64,000 nt of DNA from Meconema thalassinum (taxonomy: Eukaryota > Arthropoda > Insecta > Orthoptera > Tettigoniidae): NCBI GenBank assembly GCA_946902985.2, contig OX336389.2, forward strand, positions 1,288,040,792 through 1,288,104,791, in the 5' to 3' direction. This document shows, piece by piece, positions 33,391-44,672 of this stretch. Positions within the stretch are counted from its first letter, which is position 1, and every line of letters starts with the position of its first letter. Made by a program: the position numbers and the translations under genes. Below the pieces are notes generated by a model. It was not told the origin of the DNA and made no database searches. It was given only the letters and a program-made list of their open reading frames with translations.

Positions 33391-34544
33391 GAGCGATGAA
33401 ATCTATAATTTTATTTTACTTTTTTAATTTAATTGTAATACCTAGCTGTATGTTGTTGTATTTATAGAATTAAATTTTCATATTATGATAATAGAGTGAG
33501 GTGTAAATAGTTGTGCAATAAGATTGTATCTATTAATATTTGCTATTATAATAAGTTATAAATAGTTATAATATTAGTAATATATACCTGTTAGTTCTTT
33601 TATTTTATAGATGTAAATTCTGACGTGTCCTATATCAAAAATGTATTGAATGCATGTATTTGATCAAATGGAATTAATAAAAATCTATCTATCTATCTAT
33701 ACCATACACAGGTACTATACGTGTGCTGTTTAGAGCTTTTGGCTTGCTTGCTTTCTGATATATTATTAGAATTTTAAAAAATAGGGACAGCATTTATTAA
33801 CAGTTGTTAGCCCTGCTGGCTCTCATGAATATGCATAGTCATATCTGTTATGGTACACAAAGCACATACAAAATTTGGTTGAAATCCCATTGATGGTATA
33901 GAAGTTACATGCATTTAAATGTTGGACCTATCAGCAGGCTTAGAATCATATTGGCAACACTGTCATATATGGGCTCCTGAAAATTAATCTGGCATGCCAT
34001 TATCTCTGTGTGTGCCAATTTTGGAACAGCTTGCATGCATAACTTCATAGATATACAACATAGAGCTCAAATTTCAATTGTGATTTTTCAGCAGTTGGTA
34101 GCATTGATGTCATTTTCAGATATGGCCGTGAGATATTCAGGTATAGATCTTTACTCATACCAAATTTGGTTTTGATAGCATCAACCTTTTAGAAGTTGAT
34201 AGGGGGGGGCATACACAGACAGACAGACAGAAGGACACACAGACACACATTTGCCCGGATCGATCCCATAAGTCTACTTTTTCCTCATTTTTACAAAATG
34301 TGAAAAGTAGGCTAAAAATCACTTAGTAAACAAGACTGCTTCTCATTGATACAGCTTTAACAGAAATGTTCTAATTTCCTATTGCCACTGCTAATCAAAC
34401 TGACATGCATGGCTACTGCCACCTTGACCTCACTCATGCTAATTTCTCTAGTCTTTATCTTCTCAGTGCCTTCTTAAAGAATCATTAGCAAATGATTGCA
34501 ATAGTTGTATGATGTGATGATATGACATGAATTGAACCATGAAT

Positions 34545-34762
34545 TCTTTCAGTCTATGCCTGCTGAGCTCATGACAGCAGGATCAAATACCGGTGCAGTC
34601 AGTTGGCAGCTGAGGGTGCTTAAATGTTAGGGAGCCATGTCAGTAGATTTACTGGCACGTTAAAGATTCTTTTCGGGACGAACTTCCAGCACCCCAGCAT
34701 CTCAGAAAGCCACTGTAGTTAAAAGGGTCTTAAAACCCATATCATTATTATTATATCTTTCT
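34545..34762 (+). mobile_element. SINE, third family
   Basis: The B-box-like agcaggatcaaataccggtg (34576-34595) is followed by a conserved-looking body (ggcacgttaaagattctttt, gacgaacttccagcacccca) and an ATT-rich tail at 34743-34756. Boundaries are approximate; no TSD was found. Confidence 0.6.
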
Positions 34763-34997
34763 GTCTAATTGGATCCATATTGACTTACAATATTTATAAG
34801 AACCTTAGAAAATAGTAACGAAATCTGCCTAGTGAGTACAAATATTTGTCATAAACACAATTTAATTACCACATAACACATTTTATGCAACCCTGCTCTC
34901 GTCATTTGCGATTTCGCCAAAATTTGGTATGCTCAATAGCTTCTTTAAGCAAGAACTTGCTGAAAGGTTTATAAACTAAAGACACATGCCAGTCATG

Positions 34998-35036
<39 letters not shown>

Positions 35037-35697
35037 AGAAAGAAAAAACTTAAGAGTTAAAAGTTGGCCACTTTATATTTAAACAAATTTAACTCTGGGT
35101 CGATTGTCCTTGTCAACTGTTTTTGAAAGTTTATGTTGTGTTAAGCAGCAACTTGTACTTAGGGATATCTAGGTATTCAACAAATACATTGTGACAAAGT
35201 TCTGGAAGCGTTGGTAATTCACAGTTTTAAATGAGTCAAGGTTGTTGTGCTGACTTATCGACGGCTCAGAGCAATACTATCGTAACTAACATTTTCGGGG
35301 AAAATGCCGCCCAACATCATGTCCATCCATTGCAATAAGAACATTACTGAAACAGCATGAAAAAAAAAAGATGACTAAACATCATAACTACAAAATCAGC
35401 CAGGCGTCAGTGAAACAACAACGTAAGTGATGTTACGATGTTGTTGCACTAGTATTGCTGGTATTGTTGGGGAGTTGCGTGACCTAACATCGTAACTGCT
35501 TTTACGATTATGTTTCAACAATCTGCCAAACAGACACACGTTTGTTGAGGCAAAGTTACGTTGGTATCACTGTACTCTTCAAGGCCAAAATACACGCCAA
35601 AAATGTTGATTGTCACAGGTGCTGTATTGAGAAGTTTGTTCGGGTTGAGCTTCTGTCATATCACATCCATGTACCAAATAATTTTTAAATTAAAAAA
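34763..35697. other. No gene recognised; (AAAT)n at 34998-35036
   Basis: AT-rich, with a ten-unit AAAT microsatellite. Confidence 0.6.
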
Positions 35698-35744
35698 AAG
35701 TAGTTCTGTGAAGAACTAAATAGCCTATTTTCATATATGTCACT

Positions 35745-36091
35745 TTTCTTTTTTAAGTGTATGGCTTTTAGTGCGGGGTGTGTCCGAGGACATGTTCAGC
35801 TCGCCAGTTTGTAGCTGCTTCTATGTGGACACCCATGGGGTGAGCTACAAGTACCATCGCGTATGGAGTGTTGTCTGGGGAGGAGAGTTTGAATGTAAGG
35901 ATGAGGAGTTGGAATGTAGCGGCTGTGGCCTATAGTTAGGGACCAACCCCGGCATTTGCCTGGAAGGAAGATGGGAAACAACAGAAGACCATCTTCAAGG
36001 TTGCCGGCGGGAGGATTAGAACCTCCTCACCTCCCGGATGTGAGCGACTGCCAGCAGCCATGCCATAACGACCACGGCTAACTCACCCGGT
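35745..36091 (-). mobile_element. tRNA-derived SINE, minus strand, 12-bp TSD
   Basis: Flanked by atatatgtcact (35733-35744 and 36092-36103). Minus-strand head: GAGTTAGCCGTGGTC (A-box) and GAGGTTCTAATCCTCC (B-box). The body has GGCAAATGCCGGGGTTGG, shared with the composite SINE family at 38110 and 43458. It is inserted in a fragment of the 23830-34311 repeat family. Confidence 0.88.
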
Positions 36092-36239
36092 ATATATGTC
36101 ACTGATCTTTTTCATTAAAATTCTCCTGCCTATTAAAACGATTTTCCATGTGATATACTAAATAGCTTTTGGTTCACAACCTACTGTATGTCTTCTCCAA
36201 CACCATTACAATGAGATGTTATATGCTAAAATATATAGG

Positions 36240-36870
36240 CTACTGTCGGCGCAGAAATTATGTGCACCTGAGTTTGGCGATAAATAGCAAAATAATCAAA
36301 AGGCCTACAGCAAAACAAGTAACATCACCAGCTTCCTTGTTTATTTCTGCGTTGATTGATGATAAAGGTAACTGTTAGAAACGTATTTTAATATCTTTTA
36401 TGGCAGGTGTAATGTAAAAAGGACAGTTTTTTGGCGGGTTTCGAGGTAAACGTCGACTTAAGAGATTCACAACTCTCAACGCCGTTATGCTACAGTAACC
36501 AAATGTAAATATGTGTTAGTCAGATATGTTGTTTGTGTGCATTTGAAGTTTCAAACTTTTATCTCTAACACAAACAACAAAACAATCAATCATGTGAAAG
36601 GCTCGCAGTTCAAAACTGGATTTCTGTTGAAGTTCGTTCTTGGGTGCATTGTAATCCACATATACTAAGCGTTTGTGATATATAACTATCCGTAATGTAA
36701 ATAAATGGGTTTATTTTATATGGATTGGTATTTATTATGATTTTGGTGGCTGTTGTCGGCAGGCGAGTTCTGCTGGAAAGTTGGTGCGCTGTTGTCGCGT
36801 TCCCTTGCTCTGGCGCGCCAGAGAACGTCACTGACTGATCAGCGCTCCGTTCGCACTGCTTCATAATGCA
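36240..36870 (+). repeat. Large inverted repeat, left arm (pairs with 38610-39237)
   Basis: Starts ctactgtcggcgcagaaatt. Its inverse ends at 39237 as cagtag. Matching landmarks include tttttggcgggtttcgaggt, aaacgtcgacttaagagat and ggtggctgttgtcggcag. About 90% identity by eye over 560 bp, then fading for another 60 bp. No transposase between the arms. Confidence 0.85.
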
Positions 36871-37026
36871 ATACATCTGTTGGAATGTAGTACATTCATA
36901 TTAAGTAGATTTGTGTATAACTTTCAGATCTGTCCTTGTGTTTCGTATATTTTAACGTTGGAGAGTCTTTAAAAAAATTTAATTTGGTATGCAGTACATC
37001 ACAATAAGATGACTCTCGGTGGTGAT

Positions 37027-37369
37027 GAAATGAAATGAAAATCCACAGCCTGCTTCCAGTCGATCGACCAGGTCAGGAAATGGAATGAATGAAGCCCCCA
37101 TCTAGCGGTGAGGATATGAACTGTGCCGACTGACGAAGCCTGTCGCACTCCCCTGGGGCAATGATTAAATGAATGACAGATGAAATGAAATGATAGTGGA
37201 GTGTGTTGCTGGAATGAAATTGTGACAGGGAAAACCGGAGTACCCAGAGAAAAACCTGTTTGCCTCCGCTTTGCCCAGCACAAATCTCACATGGAGTGAC
37301 CGGGATTTGAACCACGGACCCAGCGGTGAGAGGCCGGCGTGCTGCCGCCTAAGCCATGGAGGCTTTCTT
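37027..37369 (-). mobile_element. tRNA-derived SINE family A, minus strand, 9-bp TSD
   Basis: Flanked by ggtggtgat (37018-37026 and 37370-37378). Complementary to the family A copy at 23152: the head is at the right end (gcctaagccatggaggc) and the B-box is gggatttgaaccacgg read in reverse. It lies in the spacer of the 36-39 kb inverted repeat. Confidence 0.92.
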
Positions 37370-38109
37370 GGTGGTGATAAAATATTTAAAACACAGAGAA
37401 AGCTAGTCCCAGAAGCATGGTTTGGCAATAAATAAATTAATGAATGATTAAGATTACAAATTAATTCACAAGCTCGTGATAAAATTAGTAAGAAAAATAA
37501 ATTATATGTTGTTATATTGCCTCCTATCTGTTCATAACAAAATTATTTTATTGATGTTTACTAAAAGGAAACTATCTAGTTCAAACAAACTCTGAATATT
37601 TAACTAGTACAAAATAAACCAATGAAAATAATTAAATTCTAGAGAAATTATCAGAGACTTTGGTCTTCCTTGGACGTAGCTCGCAATCTTCACCAATTTC
37701 AACATTCACTGTTCAACTCTGCCCATAGATGTGTCAAAGGAAGTCTGTACACACATCAGTGAGTCACTGTTTATCTTTGTATCTCGGATATTGTCTTAAT
37801 GTGTAGTATCCAGTTTCTCTCAGGAAATGGTGGAGTAAATACCTTCATAATGCCTCCTGGAACCCTGTTTACAGAATGAGGAATTCGTATGATTTTGAGT
37901 GCTATTTGTTTCTTTAAGAGAGTGAGATGGCGATAAGCGATATCCGGTGCTCCAGTGAGTTGTTGATTGTCTTGGAGTGACCCCTCGCCTGGTTAAATAG
38001 GTTGTTGTTGTTAATTCTTTTAGGGTATTTCCGACATCGAGGTCATTGTACTTGGGTGTGCGTATAATTTGTCTGATAAGCTGTGTCACTTTGACGTCTG
38101 TACTAGTGT

Positions 38110-38390
38110 GTGCATTTGTAATAATTTAAGTAGGATTTGGGTAGTAAGTGGCCGTGGCATTCAGTTAAGCACCATCCTGGCATTTGCCGGGAGTAGAAGT
38201 CTGAAACAACGGAAAATAACTTCCAAGATGGCTGAGGTGGGAATCGAACCCGCCTCTACTCAGTTTTGCCTCATGAGGCTAAACCACGAGAATTAAATTT
38301 CTTGTCATAGCCGGGAATCGAACCTGGGCCTTCGCGGTGACAGCCAAGAATGCAAGCCACTACGCAATGAGGCGGACGGTTATAACGATG
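38110..38390 (-). mobile_element. Composite SINE with two tRNA-like B-boxes, minus strand
   Basis: Minus-strand order: GTAGTGGCTTGCATTCTTGG (A-box part), CCAGGTTCGATTCCCGGC (first B-box), TTAGCCTCATGAGGC, GCGGGTTCGATTCCCACC (second B-box), then CAAATGCCAGGATGG. The same order occurs on the plus strand at 43458-43735. The left boundary is approximate. Confidence 0.8.
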
Positions 38391-38609
38391 AATGCTGAGA
38401 TTTTGAGGGATGAAATTCCAGGACCAGGCCAAGAGGAAAGGACTATCGGTAGTATGACCATCCATTCACATTGACCAGTTTACAATATTATTGGAGTTAT
38501 ACGTAGATCTATTCACAGTTTTTATTTTGAAAAATTATTTCCTACTATCAAAGAATTGGAGAAATGTTGATAAGATTTTCGGAAAATGTCGAAAATATGA
38601 TGGGAAATG

Positions 38610-39237
38610 TGGAAACGAAATACATTTTACTTGAATATGTTCTGTGCCGAGGAAGCGCTAATGAGGCAGTGAGCGAATGCGGCAACAGCGCACCAACTTT
38701 CCTGTGGAACTCGTCTGCCGACAACAGCCACCAAACTCATAATAAATATCCATCCATTTAAATTAAACCTATTTATTTACATTACGGATAGTTACATATC
38801 ACAAACGCTTAGTACATGTGGATTAAAACGCACCCAAGAACGAACTTCTACAGAAGTCCACTTTCGAAATGCGAGCCTTTCACATTATTGATTGTTTTGT
38901 TATTTGTGTTAGAGGTAAAAGTTTGAAACTTCAGATACACACAAACAAAATATCTGACTTACACATATTTACATTTGGTTACTGTAGCATAACGCCGTTG
39001 AGAATTTTAAATCTCTTAAGTCGACGTTTACCTCGAAACCCGCCAAAAAACGGTACTTTTTACATTACACCTGCCACAAAAGATATTAAAATACGTTTCT
39101 AAAAGATACCTTTATCATCAATCAACGCAGAAATAAACAAGGAAGCTGGTGATGTTACTTGTTTTCCTGAAGGCCTTTTGGTTATTTTGCTATTTATCTC
39201 CAAACTCGGGTGCACATAATTTCTGCACCGACAGTAG
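38610..39237 (-). repeat. Large inverted repeat, right arm (pairs with 36240-36870)
   Basis: Reverse complement of the left arm. The spacer between arms is about 1.7 kb and holds two SINEs. Confidence 0.85.
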
Positions 39238-39459
39238 TTTTGAATTTCGGTGATTAGACACCTTCTGCTATGTGGCATCTTTCCGTGACGAACCAATGGT
39301 ATTAATCTTTAGAAAACCCAAATACTTGGCTTCTATGAATAACAAAAAGTAAGCTACAGAATGTAGTGCCCTTATATAATGATTATTATCATAGCTTACC
39401 ATACGAATCATCTTTTCAATGGCCTGAATACGATACGAGAAATAAAAAAGAAAATATTT

Positions 39460-40262
39460 GAACAGACGTCATTTTGAAGTTTTGAAAACAATTAAACATC
39501 ATGAAATGTCTCTATAGTAAGCTCTGAATAAAGATTTGCTGTGCCAAGTTTCATTGCACTTGGGTGATGAGATCGCTAGAAATATTATTTTGAATATCTG
39601 AAAATCACTTGGCCATCATTGTTAGATTGTTCTATATGTAAATTATAGAGTTATGTATCTTAAGATGAAGATTATTGCTTAGGTTAGTTATTAAAACGTT
39701 CTCTTCGATCACTTGATTACGACAGAAAAAATTAAAAAATAATTTTTAAATTTTGCAGAGCTGCCATCTTGAGGGTTTTAAAGCAATTTGAGAAAATTAG
39801 ATGCCAGTAGCTTCAGTCGTGTGTAATTATGTACCGTACCAAGTTCCTCTGTGTCCGGATGATTAAATCGCGAGAAAATGCCATTTAAATATTTCAATTT
39901 CGCTTGGCCGCCATGTTGGTTTTGTGAATAACAAGATTTCTAATGTCACATAGGTAAACTAATAGTAATATTCTCTATCACCATACGATATTTCAGGGTG
40001 ATATCAACAATAGTTCCGGAGATATGGAATGCCGGAGGAATATTTCGCTCGTCTGCCATGTTGGATTTTTATATGTTATGTGCGCCATAGAGTTATGTAC
40101 CATTAGATTAAGATTATTGTGTAGGCGTCTTATTCACTTCGATCGCATAATTAAGACACAAGAAATAAAAATTAATTTTATAATTTTGCACAGCCGCCAT
40201 CTTGACGTTATGAAAACAATTGAACTAAATTTGATGCTGGTGGATTATAATTTTTAATAAAC
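39460..40262 (+). repeat. Tandem repeat of about 430 bp, first part
   Basis: Landmarks repeat about 430 bp apart: ctgccatcttgagggtttta (39763) against ccgccatcttgacgttatga (40193), and atagagttatgtatctt (39644) against atagagttatgtaccat (40088). Each unit also holds taaatcgcgagaaaatgcc-type text and cttggccgccatgttgg. It continues at 41877 beyond an insertion. Confidence 0.7.
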
Positions 40263-40263
40263 A

Positions 40264-41876
40264 ACTAGCAGTAGAGCCCGGCTTCACCCAGTGGATTTAT
40301 TTGTTTGATGGATGATATTGAATACTACTACAGAAGTGGCACATGATACTTAAACTAACAGAAAGAAAATATTTTAAAAATATTACTTTTTGTGGTGGTG
40401 GTGGTGGTGGTGGTGGTTGTAGTGGGGGGTGATAAGTAGTACAGTATAATGGACGTAACATTCAGGTCATTTTCCCGTGAGGGTAATAATGATGATAATG
40501 AATAGGGAAATGGCTATTAACCAACTAAATCACTGACACATGTAATTTACAAACGAATTTTAAAGAGATGATTAGAAAGAGGAGTAAGTGAAATAAAAGA
40601 CACTGCCTAGGGCCTATATTTCATTGGCTGTTAGAAATGTAGAGACCAATATTGTCGTCTTTTGTCGCATAGCGCCGTAGGGAAATAATCAGAACCCTTT
40701 GGAAAACTTTGGCTGCCCCGAGTTCCTGACATAGCAATATCACCACATAGCGCTCAACGATAAGGTTCGGAATAAATGAAGGTAAATTTGAAAGCAGCAA
40801 TGCTTATTACAGCTGATAACCTCAATGTACTGCACCAACACTATTGCACATACACAGAGGCATAATATTTTCATGATGATAACTGTTTTAAGGGGCCTAA
40901 GAAATCCTTTTGCACTAATTACTCCCCGTGACTGCAATTCATAAGCAGCGCAAGATTTAACTATTTTCGCAATTCTGCACCAGAACACGGGTAGGGGCGA
41001 CGTGATGCAGCCCGAATTGCCAGTCAAGAATAGACTTATTAAAATACTCTTACAGTTACACAACTACGGACATGAATGGTTCTATGGCCTTAATACGTGG
41101 TTTTCAAGTTTATTTTGTCTGTTATTCTAAATGTAGGGAATGGAGAGCGTTGTCCAAAATATCAAGTGGGCAGTGTTACCAGCAGGGTTTCAAAGTGTAT
41201 GAAAATGTGGTTCAGATAGGTGAAACGGTTTAGATTTGTGCCAAAGGGCCTAAATGCGGGGAATGGATTGGTCCGTCCAAAACTTCATGTAAACAGTGTT
41301 ACTCGCAGGGTTCAAAAGGATAAGTATACACATTTTTGTTCCATTCGATGAAAAGGTGTAGATTTGTGCCAAAGGGCCTAAATGCAGGGAATGGACTGGT
41401 CTGTCATAAATTTCACGTAGACATTGTTATTCTCAGGGTTCCAGAGGGTTTGTATACAAATTTTGGTTCAGATCGTGAAACGGTGTAAATTTGTGCCAAA
41501 GGGCCTAAATGCAGGGTATGGAGTGGTCCGTCCGAAATTTAAAGTGGACAGTGTTACCCGCATGGTTCCAAAGGGTATGTATACAAATTTTGGTTCAGAT
41601 CGGTGAAACGGTCTACGTATCACTAACCATAACGCCAGCGCACGCGGATAAAGCTGTTAGGGAGCGCTTGTTTTCCGACTTACTGAACAAAAATCAAATC
41701 TTTAAGGTTACCTGAGAGGTGTAGCCTAATGTTACATAGCCTAAACTATTCCTCTTGAATCTGGCTATCATATACAAAAGTAATTTATCGAATCCGACTG
41801 GTAGTTCCAGAGATTGGCGCATTTAAAGACACAAACACACAGACAAACTCTTCAGCTTTATTATATTAGTATAGAT
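40264..41876 (+). mobile_element. Non-autonomous repeat with internal minisatellite
   Basis: Begins ctagcagtagagcccggctt and ends cacacagacaaactcttcag, then tttattatattagtatagat, interrupting the 430-bp tandem repeat. It contains a GGT run (40390-40425) and the four-unit minisatellite at 41128-41615. No coding frame. The superfamily is not clear to me. Confidence 0.55.
41128..41615 (+). repeat. Minisatellite, four units of 123-128 bp
   Basis: Units start at 41128, 41251, 41379 and 41506 with taaatgcagggaatgg. Each contains ttttggttcagatcg, gaaacggtgtagatttgtgc and caaagggcc. The last unit is partial. Confidence 0.9.
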
Positions 41877-42115
41877 TACCTTACCAAGCTTCACTGCGCT
41901 CGCATGGTTAAATCGCGAGAAAAGTCCATTAAAATGTTTCAAATTCGCTTGGCTGCCATGTTGCTTTTGTACTGAGCAGATTTTTGAAAGTCACAAATGT
42001 GAAATTCTAGTAGTGCCCTCTATCACCGTACAAAATTTCAGGGTATTATCTTTAACTGTTGCGGAGATATAAAATGCCGGTTAGATATTTTGCCTAATTT
42101 TCAGGGTAATATGAT
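41877..42115 (+). repeat. 430-bp tandem repeat, continued
   Basis: taaatcgcgagaaaagtcc (41911) and cttggctgccatgttgc (41948) match the unit at 39865-39925. The array was split by the insertion at 40264-41876. Confidence 0.7.
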
Positions 42116-43138
42116 CGTTAGTAACAATAATTCAATTAGTTAGTAACTTTATCAACAATTTCTACTTCGAGGAAATCTCACAAAGACACAATCTATAGAG
42201 TACTGAAGGAAGATGAAATAATAGGCAGTTTTAGGCATTGCCTACAGCCATAAGTCTCCATGGTGATTTCTGGTGTACAGAGGAACTTTAAATTTGCTCT
42301 CCTGTAAAATTAGAAAAATGCTAGTTACGATAGTATTGAACTGAGCCGTAGTTATTTTTAAAAGAAGAATGTGCACTCTGGAATCATTGTCATTTCCAGT
42401 GCAGTCAGTCTTTAATTACGGTAGTTTAATTAAAATTTGTTTGTGAGTATAGCTTCAATTTTAGGTTAGTTTTTGGTTTAACTTGACTTTGTGGGTGGAT
42501 TCTATGGTAGGACTTGGTTGTTATATCCGTGTGCTTTCTTATGTCAGTACATAATAATACTGTATATAAATGAATTTTACCATCCATTTGGAACAGCTAC
42601 TGTAGCCATCACATTTACCTATAGCAAGGAGGAATTAACTTCAACCAACACAATGTATAAAGTGCAGGTTTCTGTGATCAATGACATCCCTGATCATGGT
42701 AATTATGTACAGTATTATAATACAGTCATGGTTCTCAATATTAATAGTGCTTGATTTTTCCTCTTTCTAAAAATTAATTCTAGTTAATTTTCAAGTGGGA
42801 TGTTTTGTTTCTCTGTAATCCTATTGATTCTCTGCTTTCCAGGGTTTACATAATTATCGAGGAAAACAACCTTTCGGAGTGCCTCGAAAAAAATCTTCTA
42901 AGGACTACCCTAGAAGGCATATTGCAGAGAACAGAGATTTCTAAATGCTATGTTCAAACTTAAACTAACATACCTTAAGTCCACTTTAAGGCTACATGTA
43001 ATTTATTGTGATATTTGTTAATGAATTGCATGTAAGGCAAATGCTTCTTTTTTTTCCACACAAGTAAGTTATGGTAAAGTAAACTACTGCCTTGAGAGCT
43101 ATGTATGAGATAAAAGTACATTCTTCGTTCTCGTATAG
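42116..43138 (+). other. Putative intron, nothing recognised
   Basis: Ends in the acceptor ttcttcgttctcgtatag at 43138. An 87-codon frame at 42491-42754 matches nothing I know. Confidence 0.45.
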
Positions 43139-43298
43139 CAAAAAGAAAATTAAAAAGAAATCGAAGTTTTCCTTTGATAGCATTTTTCAAACTGAAATCT
43201 TCTTAGAATTCAATAAACTATTCCATCTATGTGATAATCTAGACCACTGCCTAAATGTTTGCATCAACAAAAAGATTTGTGGTGTCCAATTGAGGAAA
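43139..43298 (+). CDS. SZT2: Host exon, putative SZT2-like chain, exon 1 of 3
   Basis: A 160-bp exon after a pyrimidine-rich acceptor, ending GAGGAAA|GTAAGT. It completes a codon with one base and ends in phase 0. Peptide: lysine-rich start, then FSFDSIFQTEIFLEFNKLF and HLCDNLDHCLNVCINKK. The next exon (44543) begins in phase 0. The last bases and donor are duplicated at 43441-43457. The gene name rests on the chain ending in the 46167 exon and is unverified. Confidence 0.5.
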
Positions 43299-43457
43299 GT
43301 AAGTTACGCCAAAAGAAGAGTTATTTTCCTTTTTTTTTTTTTCTTACTTCTTTCTTTCTTTCCTTGTATGTTTAATTGTCACATTGCTGTGAAATGAATA
43401 TTGCATTTGCAAACTAGAGTTTTTCAAAAGAATAACATTTTGAGGAAAGTAAGTTAC
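43291..43457 (+). repeat. 17-bp direct repeat around a 133-bp T-rich insert
   Basis: tgaggaaagtaagttac at 43291-43307 and again at 43441-43457. Between them is a pyrimidine-rich 133-bp segment, part of which (cacattgctgtgaaatgaat) recurs diverged near 44010. This looks like a TSD that copied the exon's splice donor. Confidence 0.65.
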
Positions 43458-43735
43458 TGACCACCCGGCGGTGTAGTGGCTAGCATTCTTGGCTGTCGCC
43501 CTGGAGGTCCGGATTCAATTCGCGGCTCTGCCAAGAAATTTAATTCTGGTCTTAGGCCTGGGATGGGGTACACTCAGCCTCGTGAGGCAAAACTGTGAAG
43601 AGGCGGGTTTGATTCCCAATTAAGCCATCCTAGAAGTAGTTTTCTGTGGTTTCCCATCTCTACTCCAGGCAAATGCCGGGATGGTTCCTAACTTAAGACC
43701 ATGGCCGCCTCCATACCAATCCTTGCCTCAATTAC
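43458..43735 (+). mobile_element. Composite SINE with two tRNA-like B-boxes
   Basis: gtgtagtggctagcattctt (A-box), gtccggattcaattcgcgg (first B-box), tcagcctcgtgaggcaaaac, gcgggtttgattcccaat (second B-box), gcaaatgccgggatgg. Plus-strand relative of 38110-38390. Confidence 0.8.
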
Positions 43736-43830
43736 AAATACACACCCTAATACATGCATATTGTGCCATGTTCTACAAATCCTCAAGATGTCAGAATAAC
43801 ACAGGTTATCTGGCAACTTCTTTCTATCTA

Positions 43831-43862
<32 letters not shown>

Positions 43863-44542
43863 CTGTATATACACACAAACACACCCAAGCACACGAGGCT
43901 GAAATGACCGCGATGTCCAAGCCCCTAAATGGAACAACAAAGTTACTAAAAATATTGTTTTCTTTATTTTATTTTATTACATGTTCAGTTGTTCAGAAAT
44001 GTTTGATTTCCATCACATTGCTGTGACATAAATACTGCGTTTACAAACTTGAATTTTACAGACCATTTTTGCTGCTAAGTCGACTAGATAGAAATTTTCC
44101 CCATACCCCCAGAAACTGCACATACTACAGGTTGAAAACTATAGTCTAAGTGAATGTAATATACAAAACAATACTGTATATTTCTCATACCTTTACTAAC
44201 ACTGAGGTTTAAAGATGCAACCTCACAACATTAATGTAGCCTACATTTATTTCTTGGAATCGGGGGAGTTATTTTCTGATGATGAAAGATCTCATTTCTC
44301 CCTGCTGTTACTGTGGATAATGAAGTCTATTGTTACAGGCAACTAACAGCATGCTTAAGAGAGATGTATCAATGTGTTTTTGACAAATAAATCAAAATTA
44401 TATAAATCCAAACTTTTCATTATTAACTTCTTTTTATGATTCACGATTATTGGTGATACAGCCAATCATATCATGGGAAGGAATATTTTATTTAATGTTT
44501 GTTGCTCTGAATTATTGATGATGATGATTATTTCACTTACAG
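43736..44542 (+). other. Intron with microsatellite and repeated segment
   Basis: Contains catgcatattgtgccatgtt and the following 25 bp, which recur at 46643, then a TC/TA/CA microsatellite at about 43825-43880. Ends with acceptor tttcacttacag. Confidence 0.6.
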
Positions 44543-44672
44543 GGAGATGGAATCACTCCTCCTGAAGGTGTTCCAAGCAAGTCCAAGTTGACTGAAACGG
44601 AAGACGATGCTGAAAAGATGACTTATCATTCTGGAATAGTGGAGTTCAATTCAGAGCTTGATAGTGCTGCTG
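44543..44672 (+). CDS. SZT2: Host exon, putative SZT2-like chain, exon 2 of 3
   Basis: A 130-bp exon after tttcacttacag|, ending GCTGCTG|GTAATA; phase 0 in, phase 1 out. Peptide: GDGITPPEGVPSKSKLTETE, then DDAEKMTYHSGIVEFN, an acidic and probably disordered linker. The outgoing phase fits the exon at 46167, making a clean three-exon chain. Confidence 0.55.

Larger units (their letters stand above)
24425..33708 (+). mobile_element. Full-length LINE (jockey/CR1/L2 group), interrupted
   Basis: Flanked by caggtacta at 24416-24424 and 33709-33717. The empty-site sequence is recognisable from the sister repeat at 24114-24140, which confirms the junction. Order: 5' UTR of about 410 bp beginning near an aagatggcg motif (24430), ORF1 24834-25856, ORF2 25835-28308 continued at 32804-33390, 3' UTR, and an (ATCT)n tail at 33682-33700. 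Removing the insertion 28309-32803 leaves about 4.8 kb, a normal full length. The clade could be L2, CR1 or a jockey relative; an alignment would decide. Confidence 0.9.
23830..34311. mobile_element. Repeat with 12-bp inverted ends and internal tandem units, split by a LINE
   Basis: The ends are inverted copies: agcctacttttc at 23830-23841 and gaaaagtaggct at 34300-34311. Removing the LINE at 24425-33717 leaves about 1.2 kb. Inside are diverged repeats keyed by tatcagcaggcttagaatca (near 24055, 24345 and 33925) plus gttggcaacac-type text, and the right end has an acag/acac run (34210-34250). No coding frame. Another copy of its left end lies at 35698-35735. Class unknown. Confidence 0.6.

Noticed and set aside
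36169..36378. Similar peptides in the two inverted-repeat arms (SPASLFISALIDDKG)
   Set aside because: Differences between arms alter residues as freely as silent sites and both end in stops at once; likely non-coding similarity.
41128..41615. CRISPR-like regularity
   Set aside because: Units of about 125 bp are similar along their whole length, with no short repeat/unique spacer pattern; an ordinary minisatellite in eukaryotic DNA.
42491..42754. 87-codon frame upstream of the host exon chain
   Set aside because: No recognisable content and no good splice sites at its edges.
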